64,000 nucleotides of DNA from Allochromatium tepidum (GCF_018409545.1 NZ_AP024563.1:2378001-2442000), one strand, 5' to 3'. Positions 38,339 to 47,984 are shown, numbered from the stretch's first letter. A program made the numbers and translations. Notes: generated by a model from the letters alone, not told the origin.

Positions 38339-38812
38339 ACCCAAGTTGCCACCTTGAAGGGTTGGCATCCATCGGGGTTTGCTTGCTATGCCCTCAAGAT
38401 CCATCTCATGGTCAACGCGCGCGGACAACCCGGGGAGTTCTTCCTCACCCCCGGCTCGCTCAACGACACCAAGGCGCTCAAACTCTACGCCTTCGATCTG
38501 CCCGAAGGCGCGACCATCACCGGCGACAAGGCCTACGACGATTACCGCTACGAGGATCTGTCGGCCGAGGCACACCGCCGGCTGGTGCCGCTACGCCGCC
38601 GCAACTCCAAGCGCGCCCATCCACCGGCCTTGACGTATCTGATGTCACAGGCCCTTCACGCCATTGAAACCTCCGGCAGTTTGCTCGAACGCCTGTTGCC
38701 CAAACATATCCATAGCGTGACCGCCGCCGGATTCGAACTCAAGACCGCTTTCTTCATCCCGGCCTGTAGTCTCAATTTCCTCTTCCGAGTCTCAGAGGGC
38801 GGCAACTTGGGT
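38339..38812 (+). mobile_element. IS982-family remnant with both ends
   Basis: ACCCAAGTTGCC (38339-38350) and its inverse (38801-38812) are exact terminal repeats. The 474-bp interior holds only the C-terminal half of the transposase, so about half of a normal element (near 1 kb) is gone although both ends remain. I see no direct target duplication. It could be mobilised in trans by a full-length relative. Confidence 0.8.
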
Positions 38813-38866
38813 TCAGTCGTTTCCTACGGCGGCTTGCACCTCTCCGATATCAAATACATAATTTGA
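38354..38866 (+). pseudogene. IS982 transposase, N-terminal half missing
   Basis: The frame encodes YALKIHLMVNARGQPGEFFLTPGSLNDTKALKLYAFDLPEGATITGDKAYDDY and IHSVTAAGFELKTAFFIPACSLNFL, matching the catalytic C-terminal half of IS982 transposases (middle Asp in GDKAYDDY). The N-terminal region with the first catalytic Asp is absent. The frame reads through the right inverted repeat into flanking DNA. Confidence 0.8.
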
Positions 38867-38901
38867 CATCAATGCCATCATTTGCCTGGAATGCAGTCAA
38901 C

Positions 38902-39141
38902 ATGCCAACCGTTACGGTCCGCAATCTCCCCGCTGAGGTCCACCGCGCCCTTCGCGTTCGGGCGGCGGCCCATGGCCGCAGCACAGAGGCCGAGATCCGC
39001 GACATCCTGAACCAAGCCGTCCGGTCGCCGGGCGGCCTGCGCTTGGGCACCGAGCTGCGCCGCTATGCCGAGCAGATCGGCGGTGTCGAACTGCCACTGC
39101 ACCGTGACCCGTCGCCCATCGAGCCCGCCTCCTTCGAATGA
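38902..39141 (+). CDS. FitA-type ribbon-helix-helix antitoxin
   Basis: A 79-residue protein starting MPTVTVRNLPAEVHRALRVRAAAHGRSTEAEIRDIL, the ribbon-helix-helix DNA-binding form of FitA/StbC-type antitoxins. The C-terminus (RRYAEQIGGVELPLHRDP) would wrap around the toxin. The stop overlaps the toxin start by 4 bases. It should neutralise the PIN toxin and repress the operon. A start further upstream, at 38863, is possible but less likely. Confidence 0.88.
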   Translation: MPTVTVRNLPAEVHRALRVRAAAHGRSTEAEIRDILNQAVRSPGGLRLGTELRRYAEQIGGVELPLHRDPSPIEPASFE

Positions 39142-39560
39142 TAATCCTCGACACCAACGTGGTCTCGGAGCCGCTGCGTCCCCGCGGAAGCGATAAGGTC
39201 ACGGCCTGGCTCGACGCCCAGGCGCCGGAGACCCTGTACCTCACTGCGATCAACGCCGCCGAGCTGTGGGCGGGCGTTGCCCTGCTTGCCGAGGGTTCCC
39301 GCAAGCGCACGTTGGAAGCCTCCCTGGCGGACCTGCTCGACCGGCTCTTCGGCGGTCGTCTGCTCGATTTCGATCGTCGGGCGGCCCGCGCCTATGCCGA
39401 GATCACCCGCACGACGACCGCCGCCGGCGTGCCGCTCCCCCTAGCCGATGGGCTGATTGCCGCCATTGCCCTCGCCCATGGCTTTGCGGTCGCCACCAGG
39501 GACACAACGCCGTTTCGCGCGGCAGGCATCGAGGTGATCGACCCCTGGGGCGACGACTAA
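39138..39560 (+). CDS. FitB/VapC-type PIN-domain toxin
   Basis: A 140-residue PIN-domain ribonuclease. The acidic residues are in place: Asp5 in IILDTNVVSE, Glu in INAAELWAG, Asp in PLADGLIAAIA and Asp in VATRDTTPF. Such toxins cleave tRNA or mRNA when released. The pair lies between an IS982 remnant and rseP, an insertion in an otherwise conserved gene order, which suggests horizontal acquisition. Confidence 0.9.
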   Translation: MIILDTNVVSEPLRPRGSDKVTAWLDAQAPETLYLTAINAAELWAGVALLAEGSRKRTLEASLADLLDRLFGGRLLDFDRRAARAYAEITRTTTAAGVPLPLADGLIAAIALAHGFAVATRDTTPFRAAGIEVIDPWGDD

Positions 39561-39594
39561 GCGTACCGGCTATCGGGCTTCGGGTCGCCGCCCG

Positions 39595-39663
39595 TCAGTC
39601 GAAGGTCATCTCCAGCCGATAGTTGGCGATCTCGTCGCGCCGCATCAGCGAGAGCCGACACAG
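39595..39663 (-). pseudogene. Possible 3' remnant of an unknown gene
   Basis: On the minus strand, RLCRLSLMRRDEIANYRLEMTFD followed by TGA reads like a natural protein end, but no start is present; the frame soon meets the rseP upstream region. With the nearby IS982 and lipoprotein remnants it may be part of a deleted insert. Confidence 0.25.
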
Positions 39664-39749
39664 CCGATGACGTCTTGGACGATCGACTCGGGCGTGTTTT
39701 ATGATCCCCACGCCCCCATGTATCGACTCATTCGAACCTCCTGCCCACA

Positions 39750-41126
39750 ATGCCCATGGACATGCTCTTCACCATCGCCTCCTTCCTGGTCGCCCTGGCG
39801 ATCCTGATCACCGTGCATGAGTTCGGTCACTTCTGGGTGGCCCAAAAACTCGGCGTGAAGGTGCTGCGCTTCTCCATCGGCTTCGGCCGACCGCTCCTGA
39901 GCCGGCGCTTCGGGGCCGACCGAACCGAATACGTCGTGGCCGCGATCCCGCTCGGCGGCTATGTCAAGATGCTCGACGAGCGCGAGAGCGATGAGCCGAT
40001 CCCCGCCGACGAGGTCGATCGCGCCTTCAACCGCCAGGCACTCTGGAAACGCTCGGCGATCGTGGTCGCCGGTCCGCTGTTCAACCTGATGTTCGCCGTG
40101 CTCGCCTACTGGGGCATCTTCATGACCGGCGACACCGGACTCAGACCCATCGTCGGCGAGGTCGAACCCGCCTCGATCGCCGCCGAGGCCGGTTTCAGAC
40201 CCGGCGACCAAATCCTGGCGATCGGCGAACGCCCGGCCCAGAGCTGGGAGAACGCCCTGCTCGCCCTGACGGTCGCCGCCATGGATGGAAACGACCTGAT
40301 CGTCCAGGTGCGCGACGACGCCGATCAGGTCCGTAATCGGCTGATCCCGCGCGAATCCGTCGCCGGTCTGAGCGAGGAGCCGGATCTGCTGGCACGCCTC
40401 GGCGTCACACCACGCCGTCCGTCCATTCCTGCCGTGATCGGCGAGATCCTGCCGGGCGAGCCGGCTGAACGTGCGGGCCTGCGTGCCGGCGACCGGGTGA
40501 TCGCCATCGACGGCACGCCGATCGACTCCTGGCGCGAGCTGGTGGAGTTGGTGCGCGACCGGCCCGACCAGCGACTCGCACTCGAGATCGAGCGTCCGGA
40601 CGCCGGACTCCAGCGGCTCGAACTCATCCCGCGCGCCATGGACGCCGACGGGCGCACGGTCGGGCGCATCGGCGCCGGGGTCGAGGCGCGCGAGGATCTC
40701 ATGGAAGACTATCTGGTACGGGTCAGTCACGGCCCGATCGAGGCCCTGGGGCTGGCGTTCGGCAAAACCTATGAGATGAGCGCCCTGATGCTGCGCGTCA
40801 TGGGCCGGATGCTGATCGGCGAGGCCTCGATCCACAACCTGAGCGGCCCGATCAGCATCGCCGAGACCGCCGGACGCACCGCCAGCTATGGTCTGGACTC
40901 CTTCGTCAAGTTCCTGGCCATCATCAGCATCAGCCTGGGCATCCTCAACCTGCTGCCGATCCCGGTGCTCGACGGCGGGCACCTGATGTTCTATCTGGTC
41001 GAATGGATCAAGGGCAGTCCGGTCTCCGAGGAAGCCATGCTCCAGGGCCAGAAGATCGGCTTCCTGCTGCTGGCCGCGCTCATGACGCTCGCCTTCTACG
41101 TCGACCTGTCGCGACTATTGGGCTAA
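39750..41126 (+). CDS. rseP: Intramembrane zinc metalloprotease RseP
   Basis: A 458-residue site-2 protease that cuts the anti-sigma factor RseA in the sigma-E outer-membrane stress response. The zinc motif HEFGH is at residues 23-27 in the first helix. Two PDZ domains follow (PASIAAEAGFRPGDQIL and PAERAGLRAGDRVIAIDG). The C-terminal LDG motif (NLLPIPVLDGGHL) supplies the third zinc ligand. Start could also be the ATG at 39756. It precedes bamA, whose product it indirectly guards. Confidence 0.95.
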   Translation: MPMDMLFTIASFLVALAILITVHEFGHFWVAQKLGVKVLRFSIGFGRPLLSRRFGADRTEYVVAAIPLGGYVKMLDERESDEPIPADEVDRAFNRQALWKRSAIVVAGPLFNLMFAVLAYWGIFMTGDTGLRPIVGEVEPASIAAEAGFRPGDQILAIGERPAQSWENALLALTVAAMDGNDLIVQVRDDADQVRNRLIPRESVAGLSEEPDLLARLGVTPRRPSIPAVIGEILPGEPAERAGLRAGDRVIAIDGTPIDSWRELVELVRDRPDQRLALEIERPDAGLQRLELIPRAMDADGRTVGRIGAGVEAREDLMEDYLVRVSHGPIEALGLAFGKTYEMSALMLRVMGRMLIGEASIHNLSGPISIAETAGRTASYGLDSFVKFLAIISISLGILNLLPIPVLDGGHLMFYLVEWIKGSPVSEEAMLQGQKIGFLLLAALMTLAFYVDLSRLLG

Positions 41127-41147
41127 CCCGAGCGCATCCCTTATACT
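41118..41147 (+). promoter_or_regulatory. Putative promoter before bamA
   Basis: TTGGGC (41118-41123) and TATACT (41142-41147) with an 18-base spacer, overlapping the rseP stop. A start near 41154 would give bamA an extra transcript and would leave the ATG at 41160 with almost no leader, favouring the TTG at 41205 as bamA start. Confidence 0.45.
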
Positions 41148-41204
41148 AGCGCGCCTTGGATGCCGGCCGCCCGGCAGATCCGGCTTCAATCAGGGGAAAC
41201 CGTC

Positions 41205-43535
41205 TTGCGCGCTAAAACTCAGTCACTCCGCCATGGCGCCTGGCGAGCGCTCCTGTTGTGCGCTCTCGTCTCGAGCGTGCCGGGCACGGCCATCGCGGAG
41301 GTCTTCCAGGTCGCCGACATCCGGGTCGAGGGCTTGCGCCGCATCGCTCCCGGCACTGTCTTCAATTATCTGCCGATCCAGGTCGGCGACACCGTCGGCG
41401 ACGATGTGACGGGCGGCATCATCCGCGCCCTCTATCAGACCGGCTTCTTCGACGACGTGCGTGTCGAGCGCGACGGCAACGTGCTCGTCATCCAGGTGCG
41501 CGAGCGCCCGGCCATCGCCGAGATCAAGATCAGCGGCAACAAGGACATCGAGACCAAGGCGCTCGAGGCCGCCCTGGCCGACATCGGACTCAAGCAAGGC
41601 CGCGTCTTCAACCGCTCGGTGCTCGATCGCATCGAACAGGAGCTGGAGCGGCAGTACTTCGCGCGCGGCAAGTACGGCGTGGTGGTGCAGTCGACCGTCT
41701 CGCCGCTGGAGCGCAACCGGGTCGCGGTCAACATCGAGATCGTCGAGGGACTGACGGCGCGCATCAAGCAGATCAACATCATCGGCAACCGGGACTTCCC
41801 GGTCGAGGAACTGCGCAAACAGTTCGAGCTGGGGCCGACGCGCTGGAACTCCTTCTACACCAAGAACGACCAGTACTCAAAGCAGAAGCTCGCCGGGGAT
41901 CTGGAGTCACTGCGCTCCTTCTATCTCGACCGCGGCTACATCAAGTTCGACGTCAAGTCGACCCAGGTCTCGATCAGCGCCGACAAGAAGGACATCTATG
42001 TCACCGTCACCATCGACGAAGGACAGCCGTTCCGCATCAGCGACATCAAGCTCGCCGGCAACCCCCCGGTGCCCGCCGAGCAGATCTTTCCGCTGATCCA
42101 TCTCAAACGCGGCGAGTTCTTCTCGCGCAAGCTCACCACCGAGAGCGCCGAGCGCATCTCCAACCTGCTCAGCGACGAGGGCTACGCCTTCGCCAACGTC
42201 AACACCATCCCCGAGGTCGACGAGGAGAAGCACGAGGTCGCCGTCACCTTCTTCGTCGACGCCGGCAAGCGCGTCTATGTGCGCCGTGTCGAGATGCAGG
42301 GCAACACCCGCACCCGCGACGAGGTGCTGCGCCGCGAGATGCGCCAGCTCGAAATCGCCTGGTTCTCGGCCGATCTGGTGCGCAAGTCGCGCGAGCGGTT
42401 ACAGCGTCTGGGTTATTTCGAGGAGGTCGACATCGAGACTCCGGCCGTGCCCGGCTCGGCCGATCAGGTCGACGTCGAGGTCAAGGTCAAGGAGAAACCC
42501 GCCGGCAACCTGGCCGCCGGTGTCGGCTTCTCGCAGTCCGACGGCATCCTGCTCAACGCCAGCGTGACCCAGAACAACTTCCTCGGTACCGGCAAGCGGG
42601 TCGCGGTCGCCTTCAACAACAGCAGCTCGACCACGCTCTATCAGTTCGGCTACACCAACCCCTATTACACGGTCGACGGCATCAGCCGCGGCTTCAACCT
42701 CTCCTATCGCGAGACCGACTACGACGAACTGGTCGGAGCCGACTACTCGACCGACGTCGGCATCGCCGGCCTGAACTTCGGCCTGCCCATCACGGATACC
42801 AGCCGCGCCGGACTGGGTTTCGACTATCAGTACACCGACTTCACCGCCGGCGAGTCCGAGATCGCCCAGGCGTTCGTCGCCGACAACGGCAACACCTTCA
42901 ACGACTTCTCGCTCACGGCCAGCTACACGCGCGACACGCGCGACAAGGCCGTGTTTCCGACACGCGGCTCATTGCGCAGCATCCGGGCCGACGTGACCGT
43001 TCCCGGCAGCGATCTCCAGTACTACCGGATCCGCTACGACGAACAGATCTACATCCCGCTGACCTCGCGCTTCATCGTCGCCATGAGCGCCAACCTGGGC
43101 TATGGCGACAGCTATGGCGAGACCAACTATCTGCCCTTCTTCGAGAACTTCTATGCCGGCGGTCCGCGCTCGGTGCGTGGCTGGAAGTCCAACACGCTCG
43201 GCCCGCGCGAAGTCGGCAGCGACGATCCCGTGGGCGGAAACCTCAAGCTGGCGGGCAGTATCGAACTCTTCGCCCCGGCGCCGATCGGCGGGCAGTTCGA
43301 GAAGTCCCTGCGCCTGGGCGCCTTCCTGGACTTCGGTAACGTCTGGTCGACCTATGACTCGAATCTGCTGACCTACAGCGGCTTCGATCTCGGCGACCTG
43401 CGCTATTCGACCGGCGTCTCCCTGACTTGGCTCTCGCCGGTCGGGGCGCTCTCGATCAGCTTCGCCGTCCCGCTCAACGAGAAGGACGGCGACGACACAC
43501 AGGTATTCCAGTTCGGATTCGGTCAGACCTTCTGA
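41205..43535 (+). CDS. bamA: Outer membrane assembly factor BamA
   Basis: A 776-residue Omp85 protein that inserts beta-barrels into the outer membrane. A signal peptide (GAWRALLLCALVSSVPGTAIA) precedes five POTRA domains (FQVADIRVEGLRRI; AEIKISGNKDIE; IKQINIIGNRDFP; FRISDIKLAGNPPVP; VYVRRVEMQGNTRTRDEVLRRE). The 16-strand barrel contains VRGWKSNTLGP, the conserved (V/I)RGF/W-type lid-lock motif, and ends in FQFGFGQTF. The TTG at 41205 follows an AGGGG site; the ATG at 41160 is an alternative. Confidence 0.95.
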   Translation: MRAKTQSLRHGAWRALLLCALVSSVPGTAIAEVFQVADIRVEGLRRIAPGTVFNYLPIQVGDTVGDDVTGGIIRALYQTGFFDDVRVERDGNVLVIQVRERPAIAEIKISGNKDIETKALEAALADIGLKQGRVFNRSVLDRIEQELERQYFARGKYGVVVQSTVSPLERNRVAVNIEIVEGLTARIKQINIIGNRDFPVEELRKQFELGPTRWNSFYTKNDQYSKQKLAGDLESLRSFYLDRGYIKFDVKSTQVSISADKKDIYVTVTIDEGQPFRISDIKLAGNPPVPAEQIFPLIHLKRGEFFSRKLTTESAERISNLLSDEGYAFANVNTIPEVDEEKHEVAVTFFVDAGKRVYVRRVEMQGNTRTRDEVLRREMRQLEIAWFSADLVRKSRERLQRLGYFEEVDIETPAVPGSADQVDVEVKVKEKPAGNLAAGVGFSQSDGILLNASVTQNNFLGTGKRVAVAFNNSSSTTLYQFGYTNPYYTVDGISRGFNLSYRETDYDELVGADYSTDVGIAGLNFGLPITDTSRAGLGFDYQYTDFTAGESEIAQAFVADNGNTFNDFSLTASYTRDTRDKAVFPTRGSLRSIRADVTVPGSDLQYYRIRYDEQIYIPLTSRFIVAMSANLGYGDSYGETNYLPFFENFYAGGPRSVRGWKSNTLGPREVGSDDPVGGNLKLAGSIELFAPAPIGGQFEKSLRLGAFLDFGNVWSTYDSNLLTYSGFDLGDLRYSTGVSLTWLSPVGALSISFAVPLNEKDGDDTQVFQFGFGQTF

Positions 43536-43550
43536 ACCATGGAGGCGCCC

Positions 43551-44108
43551 TTGAAGACACTCGCCCCGCCGCTCGTGGCGGCCGCATTGCTCGGAGTCGC
43601 GGTCCAGGCCGCCTGGTCCGCCGACTCCGAGTATCGCATCGCCGTGGTCGATCCCAACCGCGTCGTCGAGCAGTCGCCCCAGTATGAGGCCGCGCGCGAC
43701 GCGCTCCAGCGCGAGATCGAGGATCGCGAGCGTGATCTGCGCGAACAGCAGGAGCAGATCGCGGCCCTGCAACGTCAGCTCGAACGCGACGGTCCGCTGA
43801 TGAGCGAGAACGAACTCCAGCGGCTCCAGAACGACATCCGCAGCCGCACGCGCAAGGTCAAGTACGCGCGCGATGAGTTCCAGGACGATTTCGCGTTGCG
43901 CCAGAACGAGTTGCGTACCAAGCTCGGGCGGCAGGTCCAGGAGGTCGTGGTCGAACTGGCCAAGGAGCAGAAGATCGACCTCATCCTCAGCGACGGACTG
44001 GTCTATGCCAATCCGCGTATCGACATCTCGGATCTGGTGATTGAGCGGCTGAAGCAAGAGTTCAACAAAAACGCCGGGACGCGCTCAGACGCCTCGGCGT
44101 CCCGCTAG
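43551..44108 (+). CDS. skp: OmpH/Skp-family periplasmic chaperone
   Basis: A 185-residue chaperone that holds unfolded outer-membrane proteins. Signal peptide KTLAPPLVAAALLGVAVQAAWS, then the OmpH start YRIAVVDPNRVVEQSPQYEAARDAL, a long coiled coil (EREIEDRERDLREQQEQIAALQ region), and the return strand DLILSDGLVYANPRIDISD. The ribosome site GGAGG lies inside the ATG-started frame (ATG at 43539) and properly precedes the TTG at 43551, which I take as start. Confidence 0.9.
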   Translation: MKTLAPPLVAAALLGVAVQAAWSADSEYRIAVVDPNRVVEQSPQYEAARDALQREIEDRERDLREQQEQIAALQRQLERDGPLMSENELQRLQNDIRSRTRKVKYARDEFQDDFALRQNELRTKLGRQVQEVVVELAKEQKIDLILSDGLVYANPRIDISDLVIERLKQEFNKNAGTRSDASASR

Positions 44109-44144
44109 GCGCCGCCCCCGTTTTCCGGCTTGGAGACCCATCCC

Positions 44145-45194
44145 GTGCAGATCCGTCTCGGTGAACTCGCCGCCCGGCTCGGCGTGCCCCTGCGTGGCGA
44201 CGGTGAGGTCGTGGTCGACCATGTCGCCCAGCTCGACAGCGCCGGGGTCGGCAGCCTGAGTTTTCTCGGCGATCCGGCCTATCGCGCCCATCTGGCCACG
44301 ACCGGCGCCTCGGCGGTGATCCTCAAGGCATCTGACGCGCGTAGCGACGTCCAGGTGCCGGTGCTGCTCAGCGACAATCCCTATCTGACCTTCGCACATG
44401 CAGCGCGTCTGCTGCATCCATACCCGGAGGTCGTCGGCGGTATCCACCCATCCGCCGTGGTCGATCCGGCCGCCCAGGTCGATCCGAGCGCCTGGATCGG
44501 TCCGCTGACGGTGCTGGAGGCCGGCGCGGTGGTCGGGCCGCGCGTCTTCGTCGGCCCCGGCTGCATCCTCGGCGAAGGCGTCGAGGTCGGCGCCGACAGC
44601 CGGCTGACGGCGCGCGTGACCCTGTGCGCCGGCACCCGTGTCGGCCAACGCGCCCTGATCCACCCGGGCGCGGTGATCGGACGCGAGGGCTTCGGCTTCG
44701 CGAAGGATGGCGAACGCTGGGTGCGTATCCCCCAGATCGGACGGGCGGTGCTCGGCGACGATGTCGAGATCGGCGCCAACACCTCGGTCGATCGCGGCGC
44801 CATCGGTGATACGGTCATCGGCCACGGGGTCAAGCTCGACAACCACATCCAGATCGGACACAACGTCGTCGTCGGCGACAACACCGCCATGGCGGCCAAC
44901 ACCGGCATCTCCGGCTCGACCCGCATCGGGCGCAACTGCACCATCGCCGGGGCGGTCGGCATGGCCGGGCATCTGGAGATCGGCGACAACGTGCACTTCA
45001 CCGGCATGGCCATGGTCACCCGGTCGTTCAAGGAACCTGGTGTCTACAGCAGTGGGATACCAGCCATGCCAAGCGCGGACTGGCGACGCAACGTGGCGCG
45101 TTTCAGACATCTGGATGAGCTGACGCGCCGAGTCAAGCAACTCGAAACCCTTATTGCCAACATGAACGCAACACACGAGCGGGGGGAGTCCTGA
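44145..45194 (+). CDS. lpxD: UDP-3-O-(3-hydroxyacyl)glucosamine N-acyltransferase LpxD
   Basis: A 349-residue trimeric acyltransferase of lipid A synthesis. N-terminal uridine-binding domain ([18 protein letters not shown] ... [13 protein letters not shown]), then the hexapeptide left-handed beta helix ([21 protein letters not shown] onward). The active-site His is in [17 protein letters not shown], and a C-terminal helical part follows. GTG start at 44145 after a GGAGA site. Confidence 0.95.
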   Translation: MQIRLGELAARLGVPLRGDGEVVVDHVAQLDSAGVGSLSFLGDPAYRAHLATTGASAVILKASDARSDVQVPVLLSDNPYLTFAHAARLLHPYPEVVGGIHPSAVVDPAAQVDPSAWIGPLTVLEAGAVVGPRVFVGPGCILGEGVEVGADSRLTARVTLCAGTRVGQRALIHPGAVIGREGFGFAKDGERWVRIPQIGRAVLGDDVEIGANTSVDRGAIGDTVIGHGVKLDNHIQIGHNVVVGDNTAMAANTGISGSTRIGRNCTIAGAVGMAGHLEIGDNVHFTGMAMVTRSFKEPGVYSSGIPAMPSADWRRNVARFRHLDELTRRVKQLETLIANMNATHERGES

Positions 45195-45256
45195 TGGATG
45201 GATCAGATTCGAATCCACGGGATTCCGATCGACACGCGGGTCGTTCGGAGGATGTC

Positions 45257-45706
45257 GTGAGCACGATGGATATTCATAAGGTGCTGAGCCTTCTGCCGCA
45301 CCGTTATCCCTTTCTTCTGGTCGACAAGGTCATCGACTACAAGGTCAACGAGTATCTGACCGCGCTCAAGAACGTCACCTTCAACGAGCCATTTTTCACG
45401 GGTCACTTCCCGGTGCGCCCGGTCATGCCCGGCGTGCTGATCGTCGAGGCCATGGCGCAGGCGACCGGACTCTTGGCGATGGCCTCGCGTCCGGATCTGG
45501 TCGGTGAAAAATCGCTCTATTACTTCGTCGGCATCGACAATGCACGCTTCAAGCGTCCGGTCGAGCCGGGCGATCAGCTCATCATGGAAGTCCGGCTGGG
45601 TCCGGTGCGCCGCGGCATCTGGAAGTTCGACGGCGAGGCGCGCGTCGACGACAAGGTGGTCGCGAGCGCCGAGATCATGTGCACGGCGCGGGACTTCGAC
45701 GCTTGA
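45257..45706 (+). CDS. fabZ: 3-hydroxyacyl-ACP dehydratase FabZ
   Basis: A 149-residue hot-dog-fold dehydratase of fatty acid synthesis. Motifs: [20 protein letters not shown] and the catalytic His/Glu in [26 protein letters not shown]. The GTG at 45257 follows GGAGGA and gives the usual family length; the ATG at 45194, overlapping the lpxD stop, would add 21 non-conserved residues. Confidence 0.94.
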   Translation: MSTMDIHKVLSLLPHRYPFLLVDKVIDYKVNEYLTALKNVTFNEPFFTGHFPVRPVMPGVLIVEAMAQATGLLAMASRPDLVGEKSLYYFVGIDNARFKRPVEPGDQLIMEVRLGPVRRGIWKFDGEARVDDKVVASAEIMCTARDFDA

Positions 45707-46473
45707 TCCACCCGAGCGCCCTGGTCGATCCGGGCGCCGATCTCGACTCGTCGGTCGAGGTCGGTCCCTTCGCCGTGATCGGCGCCGGGGTCGAGATCGA
45801 CGCCGGCACCCGGATCGGGCCGCATGCCGTGTTGCGCGGGCCGATGCGGATCGGGCGCGACAATCGGATCTTCCAGTTCGCCTCGGTCGGCGAGGATCCG
45901 CAGGACAAGAAATACAGCGGCGAGCCGACCCGGCTGGAGATGGGCGATCGCAATCAGGTGCGCGAGTTCGCGACCCTGCATCGTGGCACGGTCCAGGATC
46001 AGGGCGTGACCCGCATCGGCGACGACAACCTATTCATGGCCTATACCCATGTCGCCCATGACTGCCGCATCGGCAATCAGGTGATCCTGGCCAATGCCGC
46101 CTCGCTCGGCGGGCATGTCGAGATCCGGGACTGGGCGATCCTCGGCGGTTTCACCATCGTGCATCAGTTCTGTCGCATCGGGGCCCATGCCTTCTGTGCC
46201 ATGGGCTCGGTGCTCACGCGCGACGTGCCGCCCTATGTGACGGTCGGCGGGCATCCGGCCGAACCGCATGGGATCAACAGCGAGGGTCTGAAACGGCGCG
46301 GGTTTTCGCCCGAAGCCATTCGTGCCATCAAACGCGCCTATCGCGCGCTCTATATGGCCAATCTCAAGCTCGACGAGGCGCGGGTTCAGATCGCCGAGAT
46401 GACCGCCGACACGCCCGAGTTGCAGCCGCTGCTGGATTTCATCAGCGCCGCCGGACGCGGGTTGGCGCGCTGA
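45703..46473 (+). CDS. lpxA: UDP-N-acetylglucosamine acyltransferase LpxA
   Basis: A 256-residue trimeric enzyme for the first step of lipid A synthesis. TTG start overlapping the fabZ stop (TTGA) gives [23 protein letters not shown]. The hexapeptide beta helix continues. The active-site His is in [18 protein letters not shown], and [16 protein letters not shown] and the C-terminal helical part [18 protein letters not shown] complete it. Confidence 0.95.
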   Translation: MIHPSALVDPGADLDSSVEVGPFAVIGAGVEIDAGTRIGPHAVLRGPMRIGRDNRIFQFASVGEDPQDKKYSGEPTRLEMGDRNQVREFATLHRGTVQDQGVTRIGDDNLFMAYTHVAHDCRIGNQVILANAASLGGHVEIRDWAILGGFTIVHQFCRIGAHAFCAMGSVLTRDVPPYVTVGGHPAEPHGINSEGLKRRGFSPEAIRAIKRAYRALYMANLKLDEARVQIAEMTADTPELQPLLDFISAAGRGLAR

Positions 46474-46475
46474 TC

Positions 46476-47660
46476 ATGGAAGCTCGGTCGGACGCGCGCG
46501 AGCCGCTGCTCATCGGACTGGTCGCCAACGAGCCGTCGGGCGATCTGCTCGGCGCGGCGCTGGCGCGGGCGATCCGGGCGCAGTGTCCCGAGGTGCGCTT
46601 CGTCGGCGTGGCCGGTCCACGGATGCGTGAGGTCGGCTGTGAGACCCTGTTCGACATGGAGCGACTGTCGGTGATGGGCTTGACCGAGGTGCTGGCGCAT
46701 CTGCCCGAGCTGCTGGGTCTGCGCCGCCGACTGCGGGAGCATTTCATCGCCCATCCGCCGGCGGTCTTCATCGGTGTGGACGCGCCCGACTTCAACCTGG
46801 GGTTGGAGCGGCGTCTGCGCGAGCGCGGGATCAAGACCGTGCATCTGGTCAGCCCGACCGTCTGGGCCTGGCGTGCCGGGCGGGTCAAGGGGATCCGGCG
46901 CGCGGTCGACCGGATGCTGTGCATCTTTCCATTCGAGGAAGACTTCTTGCGTCGGCATGGCGTGCCGGCGACCTATGTCGGTCATCCGCTGGCCGATGAG
47001 ATTCCGCTCCAGGTCGATCGTGCCGAGGTGCGCGCGGCGCTTGGACTGTCGGTGGATGTGCCGGTCATCGCCCTGCTGCCTGGGAGCCGTGCCGGCGAGA
47101 TGCGTCGGCTGGCGGCACCCTTCATCGCCACGGCACGGCGCTGTCTCCAGACGCGGCCTGAGTTGCGTTTCGTCGTACCGCTGGTCAACGCGCGACTGAG
47201 GGCGCTGTTCGAGGCCGAATTGCAGCGCCTCGATCCCGGCTTGCCGATCAGGCTGGTCGATGGCCACAGCCGCGAGGCCATCGCCGCCGCCGATGCCGTG
47301 CTGACCGCCTCGGGGACCGCGACCCTGGAGACGCTGCTGCTCAAGCGGCCGATGGTCGTCGCCTATCGGCTGCATCCGCTGACCTATCATCTGGTCAGGT
47401 GGCTGAAGCTGGTCAAGGTGCCCTATGTCGCCATGGCCAATCTGCTCGCCGGTCGTGCGCTGGCGCCCGAGTTCCTGCAAGGCGACTGCCGGGCCGAACG
47501 TCTGGCCCCTGCCCTGCTCGCTTATCTGGACGATCCGGAGCGTATCGCCAAGATCCAGAGCGAATATGCGCGGATTCATCGTGAATTGCGCCTTGATGCG
47601 GCCGCAACGGCGGCGCGGGCGGTGTTGGATCTGATCGGCTTGCGAGAAGCCTCGCACTGA
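46476..47660 (+). CDS. lpxB: Lipid-A-disaccharide synthase LpxB
   Basis: A 394-residue glycosyltransferase joining UDP-diacylglucosamine and lipid X. Motifs: LVANEPSGDLLGAALARAI, MGLTEVLAHLPELLGLRRRL, VFIGVDAPDFNLGLERRLRERGIKTVHLVSPTVWAWR, YVGHPLADEI, ALLPGSRAGEMRRLA and ASGTATLETLLLKRPMVVAYR. Starts 2 bases after lpxA. In many relatives rnhB follows; here rnhB is about 10 kb away. Confidence 0.95.
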   Translation: MEARSDAREPLLIGLVANEPSGDLLGAALARAIRAQCPEVRFVGVAGPRMREVGCETLFDMERLSVMGLTEVLAHLPELLGLRRRLREHFIAHPPAVFIGVDAPDFNLGLERRLRERGIKTVHLVSPTVWAWRAGRVKGIRRAVDRMLCIFPFEEDFLRRHGVPATYVGHPLADEIPLQVDRAEVRAALGLSVDVPVIALLPGSRAGEMRRLAAPFIATARRCLQTRPELRFVVPLVNARLRALFEAELQRLDPGLPIRLVDGHSREAIAAADAVLTASGTATLETLLLKRPMVVAYRLHPLTYHLVRWLKLVKVPYVAMANLLAGRALAPEFLQGDCRAERLAPALLAYLDDPERIAKIQSEYARIHRELRLDAAATAARAVLDLIGLREASH

Positions 47661-47681
47661 CCTGCATTGCCGGATCGCGTA

Positions 47682-47935
47682 TCAGGAAGCCGGTTTGATC
47701 TTCATCTCGACGATGCGCTCGGCGTATTCTTTCGACTTTTTCTTCATCACTTCGCCCAGTGGGTAGGTGTTGCCGATCACCTGCAACAGCCGGTCGCTGT
47801 CGAGTGCCGAACGCCCGTCGACGAAGGCTTGTTCGATGGCCTCCTTGACCACGGATTCGATGTCGGCGCCCGAATAGCCCTCGGTGGCCTGGGCCAGTCG
47901 GTCGAGATGGATGGCACGGCGCATGTTGGCTTCGC
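47682..47935 (-). pseudogene. 3' remnant of an AAA-family ATPase gene
   Basis: About 84 codons read MRRAIHLDRLAQATEGYSGADIESVVKEAIEQAFVDGR and VIGNTYPLGEVMKKKSKEYAERIVEMKIKPAS. The EGYSGADIESVVKEA stretch is the sensor-2/lid region of AAA ATPases of the FtsH/Cdc48 kind. Walker A and B are missing. The fragment is joined to a kinase-like 5' remnant in another frame. Confidence 0.65.
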
Positions 47936-47984
47936 TTCGGTAATGGATGCGGTTGCACCGCCGCCAACGGCTGACCGTAGTCGT

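Noticed and set aside
41258-43339. Nearly 700-codon frame within bamA in another reading frame
   Set aside because: Arg/His-rich artefact without start context; the BamA frame is complete.
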